From CALDCK01 sp050618055 (GTDB lineage Bacteria > Myxococcota_A > UBA9160 > SMWR01), in contig JBNLVK010000122.1 of the NCBI GenBank assembly GCA_050618055.1, positions 1 through 64,000 on the forward strand: a DNA stretch of 64,000 nucleotides. Reading direction: 5' to 3'. Each line of letters begins with the position of its first letter. Position 1 is the first letter of the stretch. Under the pieces are notes generated by a model. It searched no databases and had not been told where the DNA came from. It worked only from the letters and a program-made list of their open reading frames with translations. This document shows, one piece after another, positions 1 through 8,307 of this stretch. The position numbers and the translations under genes were made by a program.

Positions 1-2
1 AC

Positions 3-2066
3 GTGCCGGCGGGGGGCGGCGCCCGCCGCCGCACCTCGGACGCCACGCGCGAGGCGTTGCTCGCCGCCATGGACGTCGACGCCTCGAGCGAGGCCCGGGC
101 GCGCGAGGCCCTGCGCGCCCAGGACGCCCGCCGGCGGGAGCGGCTGTTGGAGCCGGTGCGGGTGACGCAGCAGGGCGATCCCCGGGCGGACACGCTGGCG
201 GTGCGCGCCGGCGGCGCGGGTCCGGTCGAGTGGCGCGCCGAGCTGCTGGAGGAGGACGGGCGCCGCAGCCTGCGCGAGGGGCGGGGCGCCCGGGTCGCAT
301 CGGTGCCGCTGCCGAAGCCCCGGAGCCTCGGCTACCACCGGCTTCGCGTCCGGGTCACCACGCGCGCCGGCAGCCGCGAGGCGGAGCAGCGCTGGATCGT
401 GGTGCCGCCGGCGGCGGGACCGGTGCGCGAGGTCGTCGCCGGCAGACGCGCCACCGGTCTCACCGCGAACCTCTACAGCGTGCGCAGCGCGGACAACCTG
501 GGAGTCGGCGACCTGGGCGACGCCCGCGCCCTGGTGCGTCTGGCGGCCGAGCGCGGCGACGACTTCGTCGGGCTGAACCCGTTGTGCGCGCTCTGGAACC
601 GGGACACCCACGTGGTGCCGTACGCGCCGCTGTCCCGTCTCTTCCGCAACGAGCTGTACCTGGAGGTCCGCCGCATTCCGGAGCTGCGCTCCCACCCGGG
701 AGTCCGGCGCTCGCTCGAGGCGCCGGTCCACGACCGGGCGCGCGCCGCGTCGCACCTCGACCACCTGCGCCTGGCCCGCCGCAAGCGGGCGCTGCTGCGC
801 GAGCTGCACGCCGTGTTCGCGGCGCAGCACCGCGGCCGGTCCACGCGGCGGGGCGCCGCCTACGCCGCGTTCCTGCGCCGCGAAGGCCCGGCGCTGCGCC
901 GCTTCGCCGTGTTCGTGGCGCTGGGCGAGAGCCGGGCCGCCCGCGGGCAGTCGCTCGACTGGCGCCGCTGGCCCGCGGCGCTGCGCCGCCCGGACGCGCC
1001 GGAGGTCGCGCGCTTCGCCGAGCGCCACGCGGAGGCGGTGGACTTCCATTGCTGGGTCCAGTTCGAGCTCGACCGCCAGCTCGCCGGCGTCGCCGACGCG
1101 GCCCGCTGGCGCGGGCTCGCCATCGGCCTCTACACCGACCTGCCGATCGGGGCCGACGCCGGCGGCTTCGACGCCTGGGCGCAGCCCGATCTCTTCAGCA
1201 GCGGCGCCAGCGTCGGCGCGCCGCCGGACGACTTCGCCGTGCACGGGCAGGACTGGGGTGTCGCGCCGATGGTCCCCGAGGCGCTGCGCGCCGACGGCTT
1301 CCGGGCCTGGAGCGAGCTGCTGCGCCGCACGCTGGCCCACGCCGGGGCGGTCCGCATCGACCACGCCATGGGTCTCGAGCGGCTCTTCTGGGTGCCGAAG
1401 GGACGTCCGGCCGGGGAGGGCGCCTACGTGCGGCAGCCGGCCGCCGAGCTGCTCGGCATCCTGGCGCTGGAGAGCCGGCGCAGCGGCGCGATCGTGGTCG
1501 GCGAAGACCTGGGCACGGTTCCGCGCGGGCTGCGCGGGCGCCTCGCGCGTCGCAACGTGCTGTCCACGCGGGTGCTGGTCTTCGAGCGCGACGGAGCGCG
1601 CTTCCGTCCGGCCTCGCGCTATCCGCGCGGCGCGCTGGTCGGCGCCAATACCCACGACCTGGTGCCGCTGGCGGGACTTCGCGACGCGGTCGACGTGGAG
1701 CTGCGGCGGCGCGCCGGACAGCTCTCGGCGCGCGAGGCGGCGGACGCTCGCCGGGAGCGCCAGCACCTGTGCGACGGCTTGCTCGCGCGCCTCCAGCGCG
1801 ACGGGTTGCTGCCGCCCGACCTCGACGCGCTGCCGCCGTGGCCCGATCTCCTGCGTGCAGTCTCGGCGTTCCTCGCGCGTACGCCTTCGGCGCTGGTCGC
1901 GACCGCCCTGGACGACCTGGCCGGCGAGCGGGAGCCGGTCAACCTGCCCGGCGTGGCGCAGGGGCGCCACAGGAGCTGGACCCGGCGCATGCGCGCGAGC
2001 CTGGAGGAGATCGCCGCTCAGCCCTCGTCGACGTCGACCGGATCGATGGGCTCGTCGCTCGGCTGA
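3..2066 (+). CDS. malQ: 4-alpha-glucanotransferase (amylomaltase), 5' end probably outside window
   Basis: GH77 enzyme that moves alpha-1,4-glucan segments between maltodextrins in cytoplasmic glycogen/maltodextrin turnover. Seen: RIDHAMGL (nucleophile Asp about residue 453), VGEDLGTVP (acid/base Glu about 501) and NTHD (third Asp about 552) in the correct order and spacing for GH77. A beta-rich N-terminal region of about 140 residues precedes the barrel. The reading frame is open to the window edge; the first GTG is at position 3 and the protein begins close to a family-typical N-terminal segment, so a short stretch is probably missing. The last 49 bp overlap the convergent glycosyltransferase gene, and the Ser/Thr-rich tail in the overlap looks non-conserved. 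The neighbouring glucan phosphorylase supports a storage-glucan role. Confidence in family is high; the start is unknown. Confidence 0.9.
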   Translation: MPAGGGARRRTSDATREALLAAMDVDASSEARAREALRAQDARRRERLLEPVRVTQQGDPRADTLAVRAGGAGPVEWRAELLEEDGRRSLREGRGARVASVPLPKPRSLGYHRLRVRVTTRAGSREAEQRWIVVPPAAGPVREVVAGRRATGLTANLYSVRSADNLGVGDLGDARALVRLAAERGDDFVGLNPLCALWNRDTHVVPYAPLSRLFRNELYLEVRRIPELRSHPGVRRSLEAPVHDRARAASHLDHLRLARRKRALLRELHAVFAAQHRGRSTRRGAAYAAFLRREGPALRRFAVFVALGESRAARGQSLDWRRWPAALRRPDAPEVARFAERHAEAVDFHCWVQFELDRQLAGVADAARWRGLAIGLYTDLPIGADAGGFDAWAQPDLFSSGASVGAPPDDFAVHGQDWGVAPMVPEALRADGFRAWSELLRRTLAHAGAVRIDHAMGLERLFWVPKGRPAGEGAYVRQPAAELLGILALESRRSGAIVVGEDLGTVPRGLRGRLARRNVLSTRVLVFERDGARFRPASRYPRGALVGANTHDLVPLAGLRDAVDVELRRRAGQLSAREAADARRERQHLCDGLLARLQRDGLLPPDLDALPPWPDLLRAVSAFLARTPSALVATALDDLAGEREPVNLPGVAQGRHRSWTRRMRASLEEIAAQPSSTSTGSMGSSLG

Positions 2067-3346
2067 GGGATGTACTCGTCCGGCGGATCCAGGTCGCCGA
2101 TCTTCTCGTAGCTGCGCGCCTCGACCCGCGGCATCAGCACGCGCTCCACCACGTGGGGCCAGGCGTAGCGCCGGGCGGTGGCGCGGCCCGCGCGGCGCAT
2201 CTGGGCCATGCGGGTCGGCTCGAGCTTCATGCTGTGGAAGAAGGAGATGAACTCGCGGGGGTCGTCGGTCTCGAGCACCAGGGCGTTCTGGCCGGGCACG
2301 GCGTAGTCCTCGCCGGAGCAGCCGGTGGCCGCGATGCCGCCCACGGCCATCGTCTCCAGGCCCACCAGTCCGAAGGGCTCGTGACCGCTGTTGGCCAGCA
2401 CCGCGTCGGTGCCGCGGAACAGGGCGCTACGGCTCGGCGCATCGACGAAGCTGGTCAGGTTGACGATGTCGGCGTCGCCCACGTCCTGGAGCGCCTCGAC
2501 CAGACCCTTGGTGCCGTCGACGCTGGCCTTCCGGTCGATCACGCGCAGGCCGCGGTCCTGGGCGCCGCGCCACACCTCGGAGCCGTAGGCCTCGTTGCCG
2601 CCACGGGCCACCAGCAGCGGGCGGGCGCCCTGCTGCTTGAGCGCCTGGATGATGTCGAGCGTGCCGAGCCAGCGCTTGTCCGGGTCCCAGCGGGCCATCT
2701 TGGTGAGCAGCACCCGGTCGCGGAAGCGGCGGCGCAGCAGCTGGACCGTCGGGCGGTCCGGCGGGTCGAAGGCCGAGGCGTCGAGCCCGTTGGGAATGAC
2801 CAGGGCCTCCACGCCCCACTCGCGCATGCGGTGCTTCATGTAGCGGCTGACGGTGGTGATCGTGCACGCCTGCCGCAGCTGGTCCCAGGGGATGCGGTCG
2901 AAGCCGAAGGTGTTGTTGGCGTTCCACAGGATCGTCACGCGGTCCCGCAGGCCGGCGCGCTCGAGCAGCCAGTGCAGGTGGAGCACCGCGTGCACCGTCT
3001 GCCACTCCTCGGCCAGCACGACGCCGCGCAGGGAGCTCTGCAGGTGGGGCATCAATGCCTGGGCGGCCAGGAAGGGCGGCAGCGAGTGGTTGTAGTCGGC
3101 GACCTTGCCTTCCTCGCCGTCGTAGACGCCGCCCGGGTGGTACTCGCTCACCCACTGGCACCAGCGGTGCAGGTGCAGGTCGCCCGCCTGCTCGTGCCCG
3201 GGCAGGTCCGGGTCGCCGATGAACCACAGGTGGGTCTCGCAGCCCAGCGACGCCAGTGTGCTGGACAGGCCGATGACGCGCGTGGCGAGGCCCCCGGAAC
3301 GCGAGTAGGGGTCGGGCCCCTCGAAGGAGAGGATGTGGAACTGCAC
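2018..3346 (-). CDS. GT-B glycosyltransferase (GT4-like, glycogen-synthase/trehalose-synthase type)
   Basis: A 442-residue cytoplasmic GT-B retaining glycosyltransferase. Seen: an N-terminal GGLATRV loop of the kind found in glycogen synthases and related enzymes, and the C-terminal NSGHEPFGLVGLE segment, whose Glu323 and Glu331 form the EX7E nucleotide-sugar/phosphate motif of GT4/GT5 enzymes. Start is GTG 3344-3346, preceded by a purine-rich GGGGCAGGGGCGAC stretch. It sits between malQ and the divergent glgP, which suggests alpha-glucan or trehalose-type synthesis, but donor and acceptor cannot be read from the sequence. Its 3' end overlaps malQ by 49 bp in convergent orientation. A perfect 20-bp palindrome lies just upstream of the start. 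Confidence 0.8.
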   Translation of the reverse strand: MQFHILSFEGPDPYSRSGGLATRVIGLSSTLASLGCETHLWFIGDPDLPGHEQAGDLHLHRWCQWVSEYHPGGVYDGEEGKVADYNHSLPPFLAAQALMPHLQSSLRGVVLAEEWQTVHAVLHLHWLLERAGLRDRVTILWNANNTFGFDRIPWDQLRQACTITTVSRYMKHRMREWGVEALVIPNGLDASAFDPPDRPTVQLLRRRFRDRVLLTKMARWDPDKRWLGTLDIIQALKQQGARPLLVARGGNEAYGSEVWRGAQDRGLRVIDRKASVDGTKGLVEALQDVGDADIVNLTSFVDAPSRSALFRGTDAVLANSGHEPFGLVGLETMAVGGIAATGCSGEDYAVPGQNALVLETDDPREFISFFHSMKLEPTRMAQMRRAGRATARRYAWPHVVERVLMPRVEARSYEKIGDLDPPDEYIPQPSDEPIDPVDVDEG

Positions 3347-3366
3347 GTCGCCCCTGCCCCCAGGCC

Positions 3367-3386
3367 CCGGCAGTGCCCACTGCCGG
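3367..3386. promoter_or_regulatory. 20-bp perfect palindrome between divergent glucan genes
   Basis: CCGGCAGTG-CC-CACTGCCGG: two 9-bp arms with a 2-bp centre, 20 bp upstream of the minus-strand glycosyltransferase start and about 170 bp upstream of glgP. The symmetry fits an operator for a dimeric regulator of the divergent pair, or a hairpin in the glycosyltransferase leader. No U-run follows, so it is not a terminator. No binding protein can be assigned. Confidence 0.45.
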
Positions 3387-3557
3387 ACGTATGTCGGGAA
3401 TGGTTTTCCGCCTTGCGCTCGGCGAGCGTACCCGCGAGGCTTTCGGGCGGCTGTCAGGCCACGGACAGGTGGGCGATTTTCGTGACCCGTTTCCCGATTC
3501 CTCTTGCGCCGGTGGGTGCCTCGAACGGATCTTCAGGTCGATGATGGGAACTTCCCG

Positions 3558-5267
3558 GTGACCCGGCAGCATCCGTCGGTCGCCTACTTCTCGATGGAGA
3601 TCGGGCTTCACGCCGACATCCCCACCTATTCGGGGGGTCTCGGCGTGCTGGCCGGCGACACGATCCGCTCGGCGGCCGACCTGGGCATCGACCTGGTCGG
3701 CGTGACGCTGCTGCACCGGCGCGGCTACTTCCGCCAGAGCCTCGACGCCGAGGGCGGGCAGCAGGAGGAGGCGGTCGAGTGGGACATCGAGGCGCAGCTC
3801 ACGCGCGTCGACGCCCGCGCCTCGGTCGAGATCCAGGGGCGCACGGTCCACCTGGGCGCCTGGCGCTACGACGTTGTCGGGGCGACCGGTGCGACCGTGC
3901 CGGTCTACCTGCTCGACGCGGACCTGCCGGAGAACGACGAAGAGGACCGCACGCTCACCGACACGCTCTACGGCGGCGACGAGCGCTACCGGCTGTGCCA
4001 GGAGGCGATCCTGGGCATCGGCGGACTGCGCCTGCTGCGCGCCGTCGGCTGCCACGACATCGACCGCTTCCACCTGAACGAGGGCCACGCGGCGCTGGTC
4101 GTGCTGGCGCTGCTCGACGAGGGCAAGCGGGCGCCCCGGACGGCCTCCGAGGACGAGGTGCTCGACACGGTCCGGCCGCGCCTGGTCTTCACCACCCACA
4201 CGCCGGTGTCGGCCGGGCACGACAGCTTCTCCCGCGACCTGGTCCGGCAGGTGCTCGGCGAGCGGGTGATCGAGCAGCTCGGCAGCATCGGCGAGAACGA
4301 AGGCCTGAACATGACCGAGCTGGCGCTGCGCGCCTCCCGCTACACCAACGGTGTGGCCATGCGGCACGCCGAGGTCTCCCGGAGCATGTTCCCCGGCTAC
4401 CCGATCCACTCGATCACCAACGGCATCCATCCGGAGACCTGGCTGGCGCCGGCCATGCGCGAGGTCTTCGACCGCCACATCCCGTACTGGCGCAAGGACC
4501 TGATGTCCCTGCGCTACGCCATGGGCATCCCGGCCGCCGAGATCGCCGCCGCCCACGGAGCCTCGAAGAAGGCGATGATGGAGTACATCGACGAGGCGGT
4601 TCCCGACCACGGGCTGCTGCCCGGCGCCCTCACCATCGGCTTCGCCCGCCGCGCGGCGTCGTACAAGCGGCTCACCCTGGTGCTTCGCGACCTGGAGCGG
4701 CTGGCGGCCATCTCCGAGACCACCGGCCGCATCCAGCTGGTGTTCGCGGGCAAGGCGCACCCGGCCGACGGCCCCGGCAAGGACCTGATCCGCCAGGTCT
4801 TCGCCGCACGCGAGGCGCTGCGCGGACGCGTCAGCCTGGTCTACCTGCCCGACTACGACATGAACCTGGCCCGCCTGCTGGTGGCCGGCTGCGACGTGTG
4901 GCTGAACACGCCGCTGCCGCCGCTCGAGGCCTCCGGCACCAGCGGCATGAAGGCCGCGCTCAACGGCGTTCCCAGCCTCAGCGTGCTCGACGGCTGGTGG
5001 GTGGAGGGCAACGTCGAGGGCGTGACCGGCTGGGCGATCGGCAGCGACGACGGCATGGACGATTCGGTCGACGACCGGGACGCCAACCATGCGGTCTCGC
5101 TGTACGAGAAGCTCGAGTACGCGGTCGTGCCGACCTTCTACAACCGCCCGCGCCGCTTCCACGAGATGCAGCGCAGCTGCATCGCGCTGAACGCGTCGTT
5201 CTTCAACACGCAGCGCATGGTGCTCCAGTACCTCTACGACGCCTACCAGGGGCCGGACGAGGGCTGA
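3558..5267 (+). CDS. glgP: alpha-glucan phosphorylase (short GT35 type)
   Basis: PLP-dependent phosphorolysis of glycogen or maltodextrin to glucose-1-phosphate. The 569-residue length matches the short alpha-glucan phosphorylase subfamily (about 550-600) rather than the 800-residue E. coli/muscle form. Seen: N-terminal PSVAYFSMEIGL and SGGLGVLAGD, HLNEGHAA, and the cofactor segment EASGTSGMKAALNG with Lys about 465 as the PLP lysine. GTG 3558 is chosen because the conserved N-terminus begins a few residues later; a TTG at 3504 in frame would add 18 unconserved residues. The position next to malQ and the glycosyltransferase supports a glucan turnover module. The gene ends 5 bp before the convergent regulator gene. 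Confidence 0.9.
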   Translation: MTRQHPSVAYFSMEIGLHADIPTYSGGLGVLAGDTIRSAADLGIDLVGVTLLHRRGYFRQSLDAEGGQQEEAVEWDIEAQLTRVDARASVEIQGRTVHLGAWRYDVVGATGATVPVYLLDADLPENDEEDRTLTDTLYGGDERYRLCQEAILGIGGLRLLRAVGCHDIDRFHLNEGHAALVVLALLDEGKRAPRTASEDEVLDTVRPRLVFTTHTPVSAGHDSFSRDLVRQVLGERVIEQLGSIGENEGLNMTELALRASRYTNGVAMRHAEVSRSMFPGYPIHSITNGIHPETWLAPAMREVFDRHIPYWRKDLMSLRYAMGIPAAEIAAAHGASKKAMMEYIDEAVPDHGLLPGALTIGFARRAASYKRLTLVLRDLERLAAISETTGRIQLVFAGKAHPADGPGKDLIRQVFAAREALRGRVSLVYLPDYDMNLARLLVAGCDVWLNTPLPPLEASGTSGMKAALNGVPSLSVLDGWWVEGNVEGVTGWAIGSDDGMDDSVDDRDANHAVSLYEKLEYAVVPTFYNRPRRFHEMQRSCIALNASFFNTQRMVLQYLYDAYQGPDEG

Positions 5268-5271
5268 AGCG

Positions 5272-5970
5272 CTACTCCGAGCGCGCTTCCTTCTCGATGA
5301 ACTCGCGCAGCGCGGCCGGGTCCGGCAGCCGGACGCGGCGGCGCTCCATCTTGGCGAGACCCAGCTCGCTCAGCTCCTTCAGGCACTGGTTGAGGGTCTG
5401 GCGGCTGCAGCCCACGAGGGTGGCCAGCTCGCCCTGGGTGAACTCGCCGTCGATCTCCAGGCCGGTTCCCTTGCCCTGTCCGAAGTGGTCGCCCAGCTCG
5501 CGCAGGATGATGGCCAGGCGCGAGCGGGCGTCGTGGAACATCAGTCCCTCGACGCGCCGTTCGATGCGCTTCAGGCGGTCGCCCACCTGGTTGGCGACGG
5601 CCCGGCCCACGCCGGGCCGGCTGCCCCGCAGCTTGCGGAACAGCTCGATCGGGATCTGCCACACCTCGCAGGGCGTGACCGCCTCGGCGTAGCTCTCGCG
5701 GCGGTGGCCGGTGACGGCGGTCAGCTCGCCGAATATCTCGCCGGGGCGCACGTAGCCGAAGGTGGCCTCGGCGCCCTGGCGCGACACCCGGTAGATGCGC
5801 ACCGTTCCGCCGCGCAGCAGGTAGACCGAGTGGGGCTCGGTGGTCGGGCGGAAGATCATCTGGTTGGCGTCGTAGCCGCGCACGCGCGCCGACCGCTCGA
5901 GCACCGTCACCTCTTCGTCGGAGAGATCGCCGAACCAGTCGAGATCGCTGAGATGCCAGAGTCCGGGCAA
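5272..5970 (-). CDS. Crp/Fnr-family transcription regulator (Crp-like, no Fe-S cysteines)
   Basis: A 232-residue protein with an N-terminal cyclic-nucleotide-binding-type beta-roll (about residues 15-130), a dimerisation helix, and a C-terminal winged helix-turn-helix (about 178-202) containing TQGELATLVGCSRQTLNQCL. The N-terminal region lacks the cysteine set of oxygen-sensing FNR, so Fe-S oxygen sensing is unlikely; the effector is unknown. The start is TTG 5968-5970 with GCGAGG just upstream. It is the last gene in line after the rnf/PFOR/FNR operon on the same strand (34 bp after fpr), so it may regulate that operon or the adjacent glucan genes. This is inference from position only. Confidence 0.85.
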   Translation of the reverse strand: MPGLWHLSDLDWFGDLSDEEVTVLERSARVRGYDANQMIFRPTTEPHSVYLLRGGTVRIYRVSRQGAEATFGYVRPGEIFGELTAVTGHRRESYAEAVTPCEVWQIPIELFRKLRGSRPGVGRAVANQVGDRLKRIERRVEGLMFHDARSRLAIILRELGDHFGQGKGTGLEIDGEFTQGELATLVGCSRQTLNQCLKELSELGLAKMERRRVRLPDPAALREFIEKEARSE

Positions 5971-6004
5971 GGGGGACCTCGCTTTGCGGGAACGAGCCCG
6001 CGGT

Positions 6005-6880
6005 TCAGTAGACCAGCTCGACCCAGCGGCCGCCGGCCACCAGCTCCGCCTTGCGGCGGCTCCATTCCTCTTCCGATCCGGCCAGCTCGGCGAAGACCGC
6101 GTCGAGCTGGTCGAGCATCTTCTCGAGCCCGGCGACGTAGACGCGCGTGCGCGGCTCGCCGAGCATCTTCCACAGCTCCTCGCCCCGCTCGCGGATGGCT
6201 CCGTCCCAGGCGATGGGGTCGTCCCAGCCCGGACGCGGACTCAACGCGGCGAACGCCTGGAACGTGCTGCGGTCGTAGTACTGGGCGAAGTCGTCGACCT
6301 CGTCGTTGCGGTAGAGCATCTCCAGGCCGGTGCGGGCGCCGTGGAAGAGCCAGATGCGGCCGCGCCACTCGGGGACCGTGGCGTAGAGGTGCTTCACGAA
6401 CGCGCGGAAGGGCGCGATGCCGGTGCCGCTGCCGATCAGCACCAGGTCGGCCTCCGGGTCGGACGGCACCTCGAAGGCCGGTCCGAACGGGCCGTTGACC
6501 TGGATCGTGTCGCCCACGGCCCGGTCGCACAGGAAGTTCGAGGCGACGCCCGGGTAGCGCTCGCCGCTGTACTCGTCCAGGTAGGTGCAGCGCCGCACGC
6601 AGATCTTGATGCGCGGCCGGCCCGACGGGCCGCGCTCGGGCAGGTCGGCGACGCTGTAGAGGCGGAAGTGGTGCTCGTGGCCGAAGGCGGCGTCGGGCGG
6701 AACCAGCACCCCGATCGACTGGCCGAGCTCGTAGGAGAAGTCGTCCCGGTCGACGTCGAGAACGATCTCGCGCACCTCGTCGGCCGCGCTCTCCGGCGTG
6801 ATCCGCTCGCTCGACACCACGCTGGCCGCGTAGCGCGTACCGGTGTCGTAGTCGGAGAGGTGGTGCAGGCCTTCGCTCAT
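6005..6880 (-). CDS. fpr: plant-type ferredoxin-NADP(+) reductase
   Basis: A 291-residue cytoplasmic FAD enzyme exchanging electrons between ferredoxin and NADP(H). Seen: FAD-binding RLYS (residues 73-76), NADP-binding GSGTGIAPFRAF (about 150-161), VAGLEKM near the C-terminus, and a C-terminal WVELVY ending in Tyr, matching the flavin-stacking Tyr of plant-type FNRs. The start ATG 6880 overlaps the stop of the preceding small gene (ATGA) and has GGGGGAT upstream; the longer frame to 7000 is unconserved. Its place at the end of the rnf/PFOR operon suggests that part of the pyruvate-derived reduced ferredoxin is turned into NADPH, useful for the adjacent lipid synthase. Confidence 0.85.
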   Translation of the reverse strand: MSEGLHHLSDYDTGTRYAASVVSSERITPESAADEVREIVLDVDRDDFSYELGQSIGVLVPPDAAFGHEHHFRLYSVADLPERGPSGRPRIKICVRRCTYLDEYSGERYPGVASNFLCDRAVGDTIQVNGPFGPAFEVPSDPEADLVLIGSGTGIAPFRAFVKHLYATVPEWRGRIWLFHGARTGLEMLYRNDEVDDFAQYYDRSTFQAFAALSPRPGWDDPIAWDGAIRERGEELWKMLGEPRTRVYVAGLEKMLDQLDAVFAELAGSEEEWSRRKAELVAGGRWVELVY

Positions 6881-7080
6881 GACGGATCCCCCGGGTCGGG
6901 ACGCGTACGTCCGCAGTGTCCGATGTCTTGGCAGCCGAAGCAATCCCGCCGGCGCACCAGCACGTCCGGGTCGCCGCCGTCGTCGAAGCTCCGTCCCCAC
7001 ACGATCTGTACGGCCAGCCAGGCGGCCGCCAGCGCGGCCACCCCCAGGGCGCCCAGCAGGAGGCTCCCCAGCGCGCTCAT
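6877..7080 (-). CDS. small single-span membrane protein with Cys cluster, NqrM-like position
   Basis: 67 residues: one hydrophobic segment (about residues 5-28) followed by a charged linker and the cysteine motif DCFGCQDIGHCG (C-x2-C-x5-C), then a polar tail. It is translationally coupled on both sides: its ATG overlaps the rnfA stop and its TGA overlaps the fpr ATG, so it is a real gene. Membrane anchor plus cysteines is the plan of NqrM, the small factor that helps deliver iron to the NqrD/NqrE centre; RnfA and RnfE are the homologues of those subunits. I infer an analogous Rnf maturation role. The sequence is not recognisably NqrM beyond layout. Confidence 0.7.
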   Translation of the reverse strand: MSALGSLLLGALGVAALAAAWLAVQIVWGRSFDDGGDPDVLVRRRDCFGCQDIGHCGRTRPDPGDPS

Positions 7081-7658
7081 CCCGAGAGCCCCGCGAAGCC
7101 CATGAAGGAGAGCGACAGCAGGCCCGCCAGGGCGAGGGAGAGGGCCGCCCCGCGGGCGGCGTCGGGCACGGTCTCCAGAGCCAGCTTCTCGCGCAGCCCC
7201 GCCATCAGCACCAGCGCCAGGGTGAAGCCGGCGCCGGCCCCCGACGCGTAGGCGAGGCACTCGGGGAAGGTGAGGCCCTTGTTGGTCTGGAAGAGCGCCA
7301 GGCCGAGGATCGCGCAGTTGGTGGTGATGAGGGGCAGGAAGATGCCCAGCGACCGGAACAGCGCCGGGCTCACCTTCTTGATGAACATCTCCACCAGCTG
7401 CACGGTCGACGCGATCACCGCGATGAACGCGATGAGCCGCAGGTAGGGGGCGTCGAGGGCCACCACCGCCTGCTGGATGCCGAAGGCGCAGGCCGAGCTC
7501 ACCAGCATCACGAAGGTCACGGCGCCGCCCATGCGCGTGGCTGTGGCGAGCTGCCCCGACACGCCCAGGAACGGGCAGAGCCCCAGGAAGTACGCCAGCA
7601 CGAAGTTGTTGATCAGGCAGGCGTTCAGGAAGAGCGACCAGAGCGGATCGCCGGTCAT
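7077..7658 (-). CDS. rnfA: Rnf complex subunit RnfA
   Basis: 193-residue integral membrane subunit of the ion-translocating ferredoxin:NAD+ oxidoreductase, with about six hydrophobic spans. Seen: NNFVLAYFLGLCPFLGVS near the N-terminus and LPLITTNCAILG in mid-protein. The two membrane cysteines in these segments are the ligands of the intramembrane Fe-S centre shared with RnfE (family knowledge). The NNFVL and LCPF wording separates it from NqrE. The ATG overlaps the rnfE stop (ATGA) and the stop overlaps the next small gene, so translation is coupled. Confidence 0.93.
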   Translation of the reverse strand: MTGDPLWSLFLNACLINNFVLAYFLGLCPFLGVSGQLATATRMGGAVTFVMLVSSACAFGIQQAVVALDAPYLRLIAFIAVIASTVQLVEMFIKKVSPALFRSLGIFLPLITTNCAILGLALFQTNKGLTFPECLAYASGAGAGFTLALVLMAGLREKLALETVPDAARGAALSLALAGLLSLSFMGFAGLSG

Positions 7659-8305
7659 CGCGCGGCCTCCGAGGCGAGCGGCCGGGAGCTCTCCCGGCGG
7701 CGTTCCAGCACGTTGAAGAGCAGCAGCCAGCCGGCCAGGGTGAAGAATCCCCCGCTCGGCAGCAGCATCACCACCCAGGGCTCGAAGCCGTCGGGGAACA
7801 GGCGCACCCCGAACAGGCTGCCCGCGCCCAGGATCTCGCGCACCGCGCCCAGCGACAGCAGCGCCAGCGTGAAGCCCGCTCCCATGCCCAGCGCGTCCAG
7901 CACCGAGCGTCCCACGGTGTTGCGCGAGGCGAAGGCCTCGGCGCGGCCCAGGATCAGGCAGTTCACCACGATCAGCGAGATGAAGGCGCCCAGCGCCCGG
8001 TGCAGCTCCAGGCTGATGGCCTGGATCGCCATGTCCACGATCGTGACGAAGGTGGCGATCACCAGGATGTAGGTGGCGATCCGCACCTGCTTCGGCACCA
8101 CGTGGCGCAGCGCCGAGACCACCGTGTTCGAGGCGGTCAGCACGAACAGGGTGGCCAGACCCATCGCCAGCGCGTTGCGGGCCGTGTTCGACACGGCCAG
8201 CGCCGGACACATGCCCAGCACCTGCACGAACACCGGGTTGTCCCGCCAGAGCCCGCGCAGCAGGTCGTCGGCGGGCGGCGTCTCGGTGTGCGGAACGTCG
8301 GCCAC
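7655..8305 (-). CDS. rnfE: Rnf complex subunit RnfE
   Basis: 216-residue membrane subunit paired with RnfA. Seen: NPVFVQVLGMCPALAVSNTA and LIVVNCLILGRAEAFAS, the inverted counterpart of the RnfA cysteine-bearing half-helices, and about six spans. GTG 8305 is chosen because it lies directly after the rnfG stop (2-nt gap) and has GGGAGGA 8 nt upstream. The C-terminal tail after the last span is a short Arg/Ser-rich stretch. It is coupled to rnfA through ATGA. Confidence 0.92.
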   Translation of the reverse strand: MADVPHTETPPADDLLRGLWRDNPVFVQVLGMCPALAVSNTARNALAMGLATLFVLTASNTVVSALRHVVPKQVRIATYILVIATFVTIVDMAIQAISLELHRALGAFISLIVVNCLILGRAEAFASRNTVGRSVLDALGMGAGFTLALLSLGAVREILGAGSLFGVRLFPDGFEPWVVMLLPSGGFFTLAGWLLLFNVLERRRESSRPLASEAAR

Positions 8306-8307
8306 GG

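Noticed and set aside
2427..5162. 911-codon minus-strand frame antisense to glgP and across the glycosyltransferase
   Set aside because: Shadow frame without motifs; glgP and the true glycosyltransferase frame explain the region.
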